Part shown: piece after piece, positions 56,612 through 64,000 of the stretch
Layout of the letters: each line of letters starts with the position of its first letter
Numbering within the stretch: position 1 is the stretch's first letter
Assembly: GCF_009796785.1 (NCBI RefSeq)
Contig: NZ_CP047026.1
Coordinates: forward strand, 3,640,501 to 3,704,500
DNA length: 64,000 nucleotides
Source: Polaribacter sp. L3A8
Lineage (GTDB): Bacteria > Bacteroidota > Bacteroidia > Flavobacteriales > Flavobacteriaceae
Direction: 5' to 3'
The notes under the pieces: model-generated
What the model was told of the DNA's origin: nothing
Seen by the model: only the letters and a program-made list of their open reading frames with translations
The model's database searches: none
Position numbers and translations under genes: made by a program

Positions 56612-56816
56612 TAAACTAATAAATGATTAATTATTGGTGAAATTTAAGCGAGCAAAATATGAAGACAATCTTTAATAAATAGTGTCTTAATTGGGGAACT
56701 AAAAAATAATGGAGCTAAAAGTACCAATACTTATAGTGCCCTTTTTGTACTTATAAAAAACCAAAAAGTTTGAAGTAAATAACATTTTTTTTTAACTAAA
56801 TACTAAAAAGTAAAAG

Positions 56817-57233
56817 ATGAAAAGAATAACAACAGCCAATTGGCAAGGAAGCCTTAAAGAAGGTAAAGGATCATTAAGTACACAAAGTAAAATATTAGAT
56901 AAAACCAATTACAGTTTTAAAACCCGTTTTGAGGAAGGTGAAAAGGGAACTAATCCAGAAGAATTACTGGCTGCCGCTCATGCGGGATGTTTTACAATGT
57001 CAGTAGCATCTATTTTAGATAAAAAGGGTTTAACTCCTGATAAATTAGATACAAAAGCAATTTTAACGTTAAAGGGATTAGATATAACGGATATACATTT
57101 ATCTATAACAGGTGCTGTAAAAGGTATCGATGCAGATGCTTTTGCAGTAATTGTTAAGGATGCTGAAGGAAATTGTATCATCTCTAAAGCATTAAAAGTA
57201 ACAATTACATCTGAATCTCATTTGGATGCTTAA
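56817..57233 (+). CDS. OsmC/Ohr family peroxiredoxin
   Basis: 138 residues; reduces organic peroxides with two catalytic cysteines, Cys59 in HAGCFTM and Cys122 in EGNCIISKAL. TNPEELLAAAHAGC is the OsmC signature. Under direct-repeat promoter 4. Confidence 0.95.
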   Translation: MKRITTANWQGSLKEGKGSLSTQSKILDKTNYSFKTRFEEGEKGTNPEELLAAAHAGCFTMSVASILDKKGLTPDKLDTKAILTLKGLDITDIHLSITGAVKGIDADAFAVIVKDAEGNCIISKALKVTITSESHLDA

Positions 57234-57370
57234 TAAATTGAAAATAAGAATTCTCAGAGTAAAGGAATTACGAGTTTGTGAATAAGAAACTGATTCGTGT
57301 AAATGGACTGAAGCATCCGTTTTAAACCTATAACAGCATAAAAATAAATAATTAAAAAACATTTAATACT

Positions 57371-57838
57371 ATGAATACTAAAATTAAACAAGGACTAATC
57401 GGTGGCGTTGTTGCCACTGTTGTAATGACTGCATTCATGATGATTGCTGCTATAATAGGGATGCCAAAAATGAGTCCACCGAAAATGCTTGCCACGATGA
57501 TGGGACTCCCTATTTTAGTTGGGTGGATTATGCATTTTATGATAGGTGTAATATTTGCTTTAGTGTATGCATTCTACTTTATGAATTTGCTAAAAAGTAT
57601 AAATAGTAATGTTCTTAAAGGAGTTATTTTTGGAGTTGCTGCATTCATCTTTGCACAAATTGCCATGGCAATATTAGGGGCTATAAAGGGAGGTATGCCT
57701 GCATCTGAGGATAGTGTGCTATTAATTATGGTTGCTGGTATAGTTGGTCATATTGTTTTTGGAATTGTTGTAGCTCTTCTTGTTAAAGATGTTGGTAGCA
57801 CTACCAATTTTGAGTTAGATCAGAAAAAAGGGGTCTGA
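57371..57838 (+). CDS. DUF6789-like small membrane protein
   Basis: 155 residues with four hydrophobic helices and a Gly/Met-rich first half (IGGVVATVVMTAFMMIAAIIGMP; MMGLPILVGWIMHFMIGVIFALVYA). Matches a family of short bacterial membrane proteins of unknown role often beside OsmC and universal stress genes. Confidence 0.75.
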   Translation: MNTKIKQGLIGGVVATVVMTAFMMIAAIIGMPKMSPPKMLATMMGLPILVGWIMHFMIGVIFALVYAFYFMNLLKSINSNVLKGVIFGVAAFIFAQIAMAILGAIKGGMPASEDSVLLIMVAGIVGHIVFGIVVALLVKDVGSTTNFELDQKKGV

Positions 57839-57984
57839 TAAAGAAATGATCCTTTGCAATTTGACTAACAAATGTCAATAAAATAGCTCTTTTAAAATTG
57901 GATCAATATAAGTTGGTACTTGTAAATTCATTATAAAAACCACATGCTAGTTCATCAATACGTTAATAAAATAGAGCTAAAAAA

Positions 57985-58365
57985 GAGGTAGACATCTCGC
58001 TAACGCAAAATGTTTTCAGCATACAATTGACTCTTTTTATGATCTATGCTGGATTTAGCCCTCTTACTTTTAATAGAATCGATTATCAGGCTTAAGTTCC
58101 TGATTGGGTCTATTGAGTAAGGATTTAGTGGTCTAGTTTACTGTTGTGTAAAAAGCAACGTGTAAATATTGGTTAGACCTTAGCCACATTCTTTGTCCTG
58201 GTTTTTCCAGTGAATATAGCTCAATACCTTGATGGAAAAGATGCTTTTTGAGACTTTAAATTCTGATAGCGCCAGATTAATCCGACTTTTCTTTAACCAG
58301 TTTTCATTGTTTGGGCATTGTGGTCTTTTGGTGCTTCTAAATCATATAGAAAGGCTGAGAAATAA
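57985..58365 (+). pseudogene. Decayed DoxX family gene
   Basis: In one frame: LTLFMIYAGFSPLTFNRIDYQA-stop-VPDWVY-stop, and later FFVLVFPVNIAQYLDGKDAF-stop and PVFIVWALWSFGASKS. This follows DoxX proteins (FMIYAGFSHLTF..DFQAQVPDWVP ... PGNIAQYLNGTDAFGLDT ... RLFFQPVLIxWALWSTGA) over nearly the whole length, broken by about nine stops. It explains most of the 566-bp gap. Confidence 0.8.
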
Positions 58366-58404
58366 CAGCTTTTTTATCAAAAATTAAATTAAAACGTAAC
58401 TATT

Positions 58405-59388
58405 ATGAAAGTATTACAAATAATAAAATATGGAGAACTTAAAGATAGTTTATCAATAAATGAAATAGAGAAACCATCCATAATGCCTACGGATATTCTT
58501 ATTGAAACCAAAGCAGCAGGATTGAACCCTATAGATTATAAAATGGTGAGTGGTGCATTAAAAGATATGGTTCCATTGTCACTTTCCTGCACAATTGGTT
58601 TTGATGTGAGTGGTGTAATTGTGGAGAAAGGAGCGGAAGTGACCAAGTTTGAACTAGGTGATGCTGTGTATACCAGAGTGCCTCAACAACAAATGGGTAC
58701 TCTTGCAGAATATGTGGCTGTTGAGAGTAGTGTGGTTTCTAAAAAACCCGATAATATATCGTTTGTAGAAGCTGCCGGTTTACCATTAGTAGGTCTTACC
58801 TCAATTCAGGCTTTGGAACGTGTTGGTATAAAAAAAGGAGATAAAGTGCTTATTCATGCAGGATCGGGAGGTGTAGGAACTTTTGCAATTCAATATGCCA
58901 AAGCAAAAGGAGCCTTTGTGTACACTACCACTAGCACTACAAATGTTGATATGGTTAAGGCGCTTGGAGCCGACCGTGTGATAGATTATAAAACGGAAGA
59001 TTACAAAACGATTGCTAAAGATTTAGATATTGTTTTTGATACCCTAGGTGACAACTACACATTAGAAGCCTTTAAATTAATTAAAGAAGGTGGAAAAGTA
59101 ACCACTATAGTGGGGCCACCAGACAAAGAAACGGCTATAAATATGGGGATGAGTGATTATGTTTTACCTGAAGAATTGGCAAAACTGATCAGTGAAAAAT
59201 CTGCGATCTATAAATTAAGCTGGATGCAACCTAATGGAGAGCAATTAGACAAACTCTCAGTTATGGTAAAAGACAAGAAGATAAAGCCAGTGGTTGATAG
59301 AGTTTTTTCTTTTGAAGATAGTATTGAAGCTTATTTGTACTTATCTACAGGCAGAGCAAAGGGTAAAGTGATTGTAAACCTATCCTAA
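58405..59388 (+). CDS. NADP-dependent medium-chain oxidoreductase (quinone oxidoreductase-like)
   Basis: 327 residues of the zinc-independent MDR superfamily. GroES-like domain 1-120 (AAGLNPIDYKMVSGAL), Rossmann dinucleotide site HAGSGGVGTFAIQYAKAKGA (about 151-170), and the VDRVFSFEDSIEAYLYLSTGRAKGKVIV tail. Likely reduces quinones or enones with NADPH, protecting against electrophile stress. Confidence 0.92.
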   Translation: MKVLQIIKYGELKDSLSINEIEKPSIMPTDILIETKAAGLNPIDYKMVSGALKDMVPLSLSCTIGFDVSGVIVEKGAEVTKFELGDAVYTRVPQQQMGTLAEYVAVESSVVSKKPDNISFVEAAGLPLVGLTSIQALERVGIKKGDKVLIHAGSGGVGTFAIQYAKAKGAFVYTTTSTTNVDMVKALGADRVIDYKTEDYKTIAKDLDIVFDTLGDNYTLEAFKLIKEGGKVTTIVGPPDKETAINMGMSDYVLPEELAKLISEKSAIYKLSWMQPNGEQLDKLSVMVKDKKIKPVVDRVFSFEDSIEAYLYLSTGRAKGKVIVNLS

Positions 59389-59443
59389 TCGATTTATAAA
59401 ATTGAACTACTAACGAATATATTTAGAAAAAAGATAAAATATT

Positions 59444-59584
59444 ATGATGAAAGAAAAACAGCATGTATTAGTTGCCGGAGCGAACTGTACTACGGGAAGA
59501 ACCATCATCAATTTATTAGTAAAATCAGAAATCTATCAACCAATTGCTATGGTTCGGAAGCAGGATCAACTCTACATCATTTGA
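59444..59584 (+). pseudogene. N-terminal remnant of an NAD(P)-binding SDR/NmrA-like protein
   Basis: 46 codons: KEKQHVLVAGANCTTGRTI, INLLVKSEIYQPIAMVRKQD, then TGA. This is the first beta-alpha-beta unit of atypical SDRs (VAGANGxTGR..I..L...YQPIAMVR). The rest of the gene is absent; 70 bp later the pyruvate oxidase begins. Confidence 0.75.
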
Positions 59585-59652
59585 AGCTGCATTAAAAATT
59601 TGCTGAATATGTTACAGTAAAAATAACAGAAGTAATTATAGAAATAAATATT

Positions 59653-61389
59653 ATGAGCAAAAATATATCTGACCAACTGGTTGAAACATTAGTAGATGCT
59701 GGAATTCAAAGAATTTATTCTGTAACGGGAGACAGTCTTAATCATGTAAACGCAGCAGTTCATCGTAATGGAAAAATTAAATGGGTTCATGTACGTAACG
59801 AAGAGACAGCCGCATTTGCTGCTAGTGCAGAGTCTCAGTTAAATGGGTTGGCATGTTGCGCTGGTAGTAGCGGTCCCGGACATGTTCATTTGATAAACGG
59901 TTTGTATGATGCGCACCGTTCATCTGCATCGGTGTTAGCCATTGCTTCTACGATACATACCAATGAGTTTGGAACAGGTGCTTTTCAGGAAACAAACACC
60001 ATTAAACTTTTTGATGATTGCAGTTACTATAACCAAATGGCCACAACACCAGCACAGTTGCCACGTATGTTACAGGCTGCTCTACAAAATGCAGTGCATA
60101 AAAAAGGTGTTGCAGTTATTGGCTTGCCAGGTGATATTACCAACCAGCGAGCAGTAGAAGCGGAAACAACTACTTTACTATTCAGAAATACGCCTGTTGT
60201 TAGGCCATCGGAAGGCGAATTAGTTCAACTAGCAGAATTGATAAACTCGCATAAAAAAGTTACTATTTTTTGTGGAATTGGAGCAGCAGAGTCACACAAA
60301 GAAGTTGTTCAATTGGCTGAAAAGCTTAAAGCTCCCGTAGCCTATTCTTATAAAGCGAAGATGTCAATTCAGCATAATAATCCATATGAAGTAGGGCTTA
60401 CAGGATTGTTGGGTATTCCATCGGCTTATCATGCAATGCACGAGTGTGAGTTACTAATATTACTAGGTACAGATTTTCCCTATACCTCTTTTATGCCTAG
60501 TAAGAATAAGATTGTTCAAATAGATATTAAACCAGAAAACCTTGGACGAAGAGCAAAACTAGATTTGGGACTGTGTGGCGATGTAAAAGATACTTTGCAG
60601 GTATTATTGCCTTTGCTAGAGATAAAAGAGAACAGCTCTTTTCTTGATGAGCAATTGGAGTTTTATCAAGAAGTAAAAAAGAACTTACAGTCTTATGTAA
60701 AAGAAACCGGAAAACCTGATGAAATTCACCCAGAATTTGTTGCTTCTGTAATTAATAAGTTGGCTGCCGACGATGCCATTTTTACGGTTGATACCGGAAT
60801 GTGTTGCGTATGGGCTGCACGCTATATTGATGGAACTGGAGAACGTAAAATGTTGGGTTCATTTAATCATGGTTCTATGGCAAATGCAATGCCACAAGCA
60901 ATAGGTGCTGCATTTGCACGTCCAGATCAACAGGTTGTTGCCTTCTGTGGTGATGGAGGGATTTCTATGTTATTGGGCGATCTTATAACCATTGTTCAAT
61001 ATAACTTACCTATAAAGATTATTATTTTCAACAACCGTTCGTTGGGAATGGTAAAGCTTGAAATGGAAGTAGAAGGAATTCCCGATCAGGAAACGGATAT
61101 GTTAAATCCCGATTTTATAAAAATAGCAGAAGCTATGGGAATGAAGGGTATTGGTATTGATGATCCGGATGATGTACAGGCAGGCTTAGAAAAAGCGTTT
61201 ATCCATGAAGGTCCTGTATTGGTTTCTATTAAGACCGATCCGAATGCTCTTGCTATGCCACCAAAGTTAGAATTTGACCAAGCAAAAGGGTTTGCTTTAT
61301 ATATGGGTAAAATGATGTTAAACGGGCGTATGGATGAGGCCTTTAAGGTTATCTCGTCTAATTATAAGCATTTGGGAGAGGTTATTTAA
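59653..61389 (+). CDS. poxB: Pyruvate oxidase / pyruvate:quinone oxidoreductase (thiamine diphosphate enzyme)
   Basis: 578 residues, close in length to E. coli PoxB (572). RNEETAAFAA holds the catalytic Glu50; the ThDP motif GDGGISMLLGD ... FNN is at about 436-464; VTGDSLNHVNAA opens the protein as in PoxB. Oxidatively decarboxylates pyruvate to acetate and CO2 and passes electrons to quinone (or O2). Expected in a stationary-phase or low-oxygen stress set. Acetolactate synthase relatives differ in the N-terminus. Confidence 0.9.
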   Translation: MSKNISDQLVETLVDAGIQRIYSVTGDSLNHVNAAVHRNGKIKWVHVRNEETAAFAASAESQLNGLACCAGSSGPGHVHLINGLYDAHRSSASVLAIASTIHTNEFGTGAFQETNTIKLFDDCSYYNQMATTPAQLPRMLQAALQNAVHKKGVAVIGLPGDITNQRAVEAETTTLLFRNTPVVRPSEGELVQLAELINSHKKVTIFCGIGAAESHKEVVQLAEKLKAPVAYSYKAKMSIQHNNPYEVGLTGLLGIPSAYHAMHECELLILLGTDFPYTSFMPSKNKIVQIDIKPENLGRRAKLDLGLCGDVKDTLQVLLPLLEIKENSSFLDEQLEFYQEVKKNLQSYVKETGKPDEIHPEFVASVINKLAADDAIFTVDTGMCCVWAARYIDGTGERKMLGSFNHGSMANAMPQAIGAAFARPDQQVVAFCGDGGISMLLGDLITIVQYNLPIKIIIFNNRSLGMVKLEMEVEGIPDQETDMLNPDFIKIAEAMGMKGIGIDDPDDVQAGLEKAFIHEGPVLVSIKTDPNALAMPPKLEFDQAKGFALYMGKMMLNGRMDEAFKVISSNYKHLGEVI

Positions 61390-61456
61390 TTTAACCTTTA
61401 ATGACTACTCAAAAAATATACTATAATTATATAACGAATAAAGAAAGTAGTTTAAT

Positions 61457-61510
61457 GGGTTCTGCAATTTTCTTTATTCAACAACCAGAAAAATTATTTT
61501 TTAGAACCCA
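61457..61510 (+). promoter_or_regulatory. Two-part leader hairpin before the yceI-like gene
   Basis: tgggttct / agaaccca (8 bp) outside, and aattttct / agaaaaatt (7-8 bp with one bulge) inside, ending 18 bp before the ATG. No T run. Could end the pyruvate oxidase message or affect translation of the next gene. Confidence 0.4.
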
Positions 61511-61528
61511 CCTTAAAAATTAAATACA

Positions 61529-62131
61529 ATGGTACAATCATTTAAAAAATTTGGCTTTGCAGTTTTGGTAACTGTATTTGGTGCATTTTCAGTAAATGCA
61601 CAAAGCGATTTAATGTGGAAAATAGACAAAGCTCATACTTCAGTAAATTTCTCTGTTAATCACTTCTTTTCATCCGTTACCGGAAAGTTTACAAGCTTTG
61701 AAGGTGATATTAATTTTGACCGCAACAACTTAAAATCTAGTAAAGTAGACTTTACTGTTCTGATTAATAGCGTAAATACTGATGACAAAAAAAGGGACGA
61801 ACATCTTCAATCTTCCGAATTTTTTGATGTACAAGTTTATCCTAATATGACATTCAAATCAACTAAAGTTGAAAAGAAATCAGAAAAAGAATATTCGGTT
61901 TATGGTAAATTAACCATCAAGGATATAACCAAAGATGTTGTTTTACCAATGAAAATCACTGGCGAAATGGAACACCCAATGATGAAGGGTAAGATTATTT
62001 TGGGTGTTTTAATAGATACAACTTTAAACAGAACTGTTTATGGCGTAGGTACAGGAGATTGGGCAACAACAATGGTAGTGGGCGATGAAGTACGAATACA
62101 GATTCCTATGGAACTCAACCGCATGAAATAA
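61529..62131 (+). CDS. YceI family periplasmic lipid-binding protein
   Basis: 200 residues with signal peptide (1-25, ending VNAQ). Lipocalin-like YceI barrel: WKIDKAHTSVNFSVNHFFSSVTGKFTSFEG (about 30-59), then VDFTVLINSVNTDDKKRDEHLQSSEFFDV. Binds polyisoprenoids or similar lipids; often stress-induced. Confidence 0.95.
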   Translation: MVQSFKKFGFAVLVTVFGAFSVNAQSDLMWKIDKAHTSVNFSVNHFFSSVTGKFTSFEGDINFDRNNLKSSKVDFTVLINSVNTDDKKRDEHLQSSEFFDVQVYPNMTFKSTKVEKKSEKEYSVYGKLTIKDITKDVVLPMKITGEMEHPMMKGKIILGVLIDTTLNRTVYGVGTGDWATTMVVGDEVRIQIPMELNRMK

Positions 62132-62317
62132 AAAAATAAATTTTCAGCAATTTAAGGGCAGTATATGTAAGCTGTACGATAAAAAAATCGCTAGAGCTTA
62201 GTCATACCAATACATTAATCGAAGTATCACGATAAAGTTCTCGTTTCGTTAAACTTGGAATAGAATAACAAGTTTTAAATTTTTGATCATTTGAAATGAG
62301 ATGTTTTAAAAATAATT

Positions 62318-63157
62318 ATGGCAAAGGAAGTAAACGCACTAAAGGAAGCTTTAAATAAACCCAAGCAGATTGATGAAATTCTTGATGAACAGATTCAAAC
62401 TGGTCTTCGAGAATACAAGCGGTCAAATCAGGCCTTGTTTCTTTCTGCAATATCAGCAGGCTTAGAAGTAGGGTTTAGTGTATTTCTTATGGCTACTATT
62501 TATAGTTTGTTTAATGGTGTTATTCATCCATCAATACTTCATGTTTTGTTGGCTATTGCCTATCCTCTTGGTTTTATATTTGTAGTGATTGGTAAATCAG
62601 AACTCTTTACAGAGCATACTACCTTATCTGTAATTCCTGTTTTAAATAGAAACGCAACAATAAAGAGCCTGTTAATTCTATGGGGTCTGGTGTATGCGGG
62701 AAATTTATTAGGAGGTTATTTTTTTGGATACATTCTATCTGTTTTACCAGAACGACTGAACGCTATAGATAATGGAGCATTCTATGGAATCGCAAAAAAA
62801 TTAATCGATCACCCGTGGTATATTATTTTAGGAAGCGGAATTCTTGCCGGATGGTTAATGGGCTTGTTGTCATGGTTAGTTACTTCTTCACAAGATACCT
62901 TAAGCAGAATTGTGATAATTACTTTAATAACTTCTGTAATTGGAATAGGAGGACTGCACCACTCCATCGTAGGATCTATCGAAGTGTTTACAGCTTCTTT
63001 AACAAGTGTTAAAATAACCTGGGTAAATTATTTACATGTTCAAACATGGGCAACACTGGGCAATATTATAGGTGGAGTTGTATTTGTAGCATTCCTGAAA
63101 TTTAGCCATGCAAACCAGCATAATAAACATTACATATCGTCTCTTAATAAGAAATAA
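62318..63157 (+). CDS. Formate/nitrite transporter (FNT) family channel
   Basis: 279 residues with six hydrophobic segments in the FNT arrangement; AISAGLEVGFSVFLMATIYS (about 46-65) and GIGGLHHSIVGSIEVFTASL (about 210-229) carry the two broken-helix regions, the latter with the central His. An N-terminal charged extension of about 35 residues is common in the Bacteroidetes branch. May export acetate, formate or similar weak acids beside the pyruvate oxidase. Confidence 0.9.
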   Translation: MAKEVNALKEALNKPKQIDEILDEQIQTGLREYKRSNQALFLSAISAGLEVGFSVFLMATIYSLFNGVIHPSILHVLLAIAYPLGFIFVVIGKSELFTEHTTLSVIPVLNRNATIKSLLILWGLVYAGNLLGGYFFGYILSVLPERLNAIDNGAFYGIAKKLIDHPWYIILGSGILAGWLMGLLSWLVTSSQDTLSRIVIITLITSVIGIGGLHHSIVGSIEVFTASLTSVKITWVNYLHVQTWATLGNIIGGVVFVAFLKFSHANQHNKHYISSLNKK

Positions 63158-63185
63158 TTTAAAACGCTTAAACACTTAAAAAAAA

Positions 63186-64000
63186 ATGAAAAATAGTTTT
63201 AACATTAATAAAATTGAATCGCCACTTTTAAAAAACATACTAAATTATAGAAAGACAATTATCATTGTATTTCTTTTATTGCTGGGGTTTTTTAGTGCAT
63301 TTTTTCAAATAGAGCCCGAAGAAGTTGGTGTTATTACCCGCTTTGGTAAGTTTGTAAAAAAAGTAGAACCAGGGCTTAATATGAAAATACCTTTTATAGA
63401 TGAGCTGTATAAAGTACCTGTTGAAAGACAACAAAAACTAGAATTTGGTTTTAGAACAGTAAAAGCGGGTGTTCATACTCAATACTCGAAATCTGTTGCA
63501 AAAGATGAGTCTTTAATGCTTACCGGAGATCTTAATCTTGCCGATGTGGAATGGGTTGTACAATACCGTATTAATGATGCTTATAATTATTTATTTAAGG
63601 TAAGGAATCCTAAAAATACATTACGAGATGTATCAGAAGCGGCACTTAGACAAATTATTGGAGATCGAACTGTAAATGAAGTTTTAACTGTTGGCCGTAC
63701 AGAAATAGCAACCAAAATGGAAGCGCTTGTAAACCAAATATGTAAGGAATATTCATTAGGTATTAAAATTGATCAGATTGTACTGCAAGATGTGAATCCG
63801 CCACAACCGGTAAAAGCCGCTTTTAATGCAGTAAACCAAGCACAACAAGAAAGAGAAACTTTGATTAATCAAGCAAAATCAGAGTATAATAAAGTGATAC
63901 CTAAAGCAAGTGGACAAGCAGAGGAAACCATACAAAAGGCCGAAGGATTTGCTACCCAGCGGGTGAATAAAGCACTCGGAGAAGTTGCCCGTTTTAATGC
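63186..64000 (+). CDS. hflK: HflK-like SPFH/Band 7 protein (incomplete, runs off the window)
   Basis: 271 codons seen, open at the right edge. One membrane helix (about 22-42), then the SPFH domain: EPEEVGVITRFGKFVKKVEPGLNMKIPF, VQYRINDAYNYLFKVRNP, EAALRQIIGDRTVNEVLTVGR. The coiled-coil tail starts with NQAQQERETLINQAKSEYN. In E. coli HflK with HflC restrains FtsH; an HflC gene would be expected next, outside the window. Confidence 0.92.
   Translation, partial: MKNSFNINKIESPLLKNILNYRKTIIIVFLLLLGFFSAFFQIEPEEVGVITRFGKFVKKVEPGLNMKIPFIDELYKVPVERQQKLEFGFRTVKAGVHTQYSKSVAKDESLMLTGDLNLADVEWVVQYRINDAYNYLFKVRNPKNTLRDVSEAALRQIIGDRTVNEVLTVGRTEIATKMEALVNQICKEYSLGIKIDQIVLQDVNPPQPVKAAFNAVNQAQQERETLINQAKSEYNKVIPKASGQAEETIQKAEGFATQRVNKALGEVARFN

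Noticed and set aside
58147..58195. TGTAA pair and TTTG before the quinone oxidoreductase gene
   Set aside because: The second TGTAA (58161) is 27 bp from an attcTTTG, but the two TGTAA are only 14 bp apart and the whole stretch is explained as decayed DoxX coding sequence.

Overview
The window is low-GC DNA with the marks of a marine Flavobacteriaceae (Bacteroidetes) genome, possibly Polaribacter- or Tenacibaculum-like. The evidence is SusC/SusD pairs, type IX secretion (T9SS) C-terminal sorting domains, the TAnnTTTG type of -7 promoter element, an S46 peptidase and rpsP-rimM. The genus is an inference.

Region 1 (about 1-17040, almost all on the minus strand) is built around an arsenosugar biosynthesis locus: an ArsM-type arsenite methyltransferase, the radical SAM enzyme ArsS, two DUF2064/TIGR04282-type glycosyltransferases, a purine nucleoside phosphorylase, a small peroxidase-like CxxC protein, a DUF547 protein, a rhodanese, a metallophosphoesterase with eroded metal motifs, a sodium:solute symporter and a private SusC/SusD pair. 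The S46 dipeptidyl peptidase, a fatty acid hydroxylase/sterol desaturase-like protein and a REP-associated transposase with flanking palindromes sit at its left end. Several intergenic spaces hold copies of two dispersed inverted-repeat families.

Region 2 (about 17350-24030) is ordinary chromosome: folP, a LOG-type phosphoribohydrolase, a DUF1599 protein, a lipoprotein plus DoxX/thioredoxin-like membrane protein, a ClC channel, rpsP-rimM and tRNA-Ser(GGA).

Region 3 (24171-43674) is a surface-protein locus: a large sensor kinase and LytTR regulator, then a secreted phage-collar-domain protein, a 2869-residue LamG protein and a 1958-residue protein with 22 MBG-like repeats of exactly 213 bp. 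Both giant proteins end in T9SS sorting domains.

Region 4 (about 43740-64000, plus strand) is a stress/energy island: an HMA-AraC fusion regulator, cupin, APC permease, universal stress proteins, proton-pumping P-type ATPase, coiled-coil lipoprotein, SHOCT and DUF302 proteins, NhaA, OsmC, quinone oxidoreductase, pyruvate oxidase, YceI, a formate/nitrite-type channel and an HflK-like SPFH protein that runs off the end. Four promoters here share one architecture: TGTAA, then a second TGTAA exactly 21 bp on, then a TTTG-type -7 element beginning exactly 27 bp after that. This points to an undescribed regulon, perhaps run by the AraC protein. The island also carries at least five broken genes (two metal ATPase remnants, a DoxX remnant, an SDR remnant, a one-base frameshift in an A8 tract) and an in-frame TAG near the start of nhaA.
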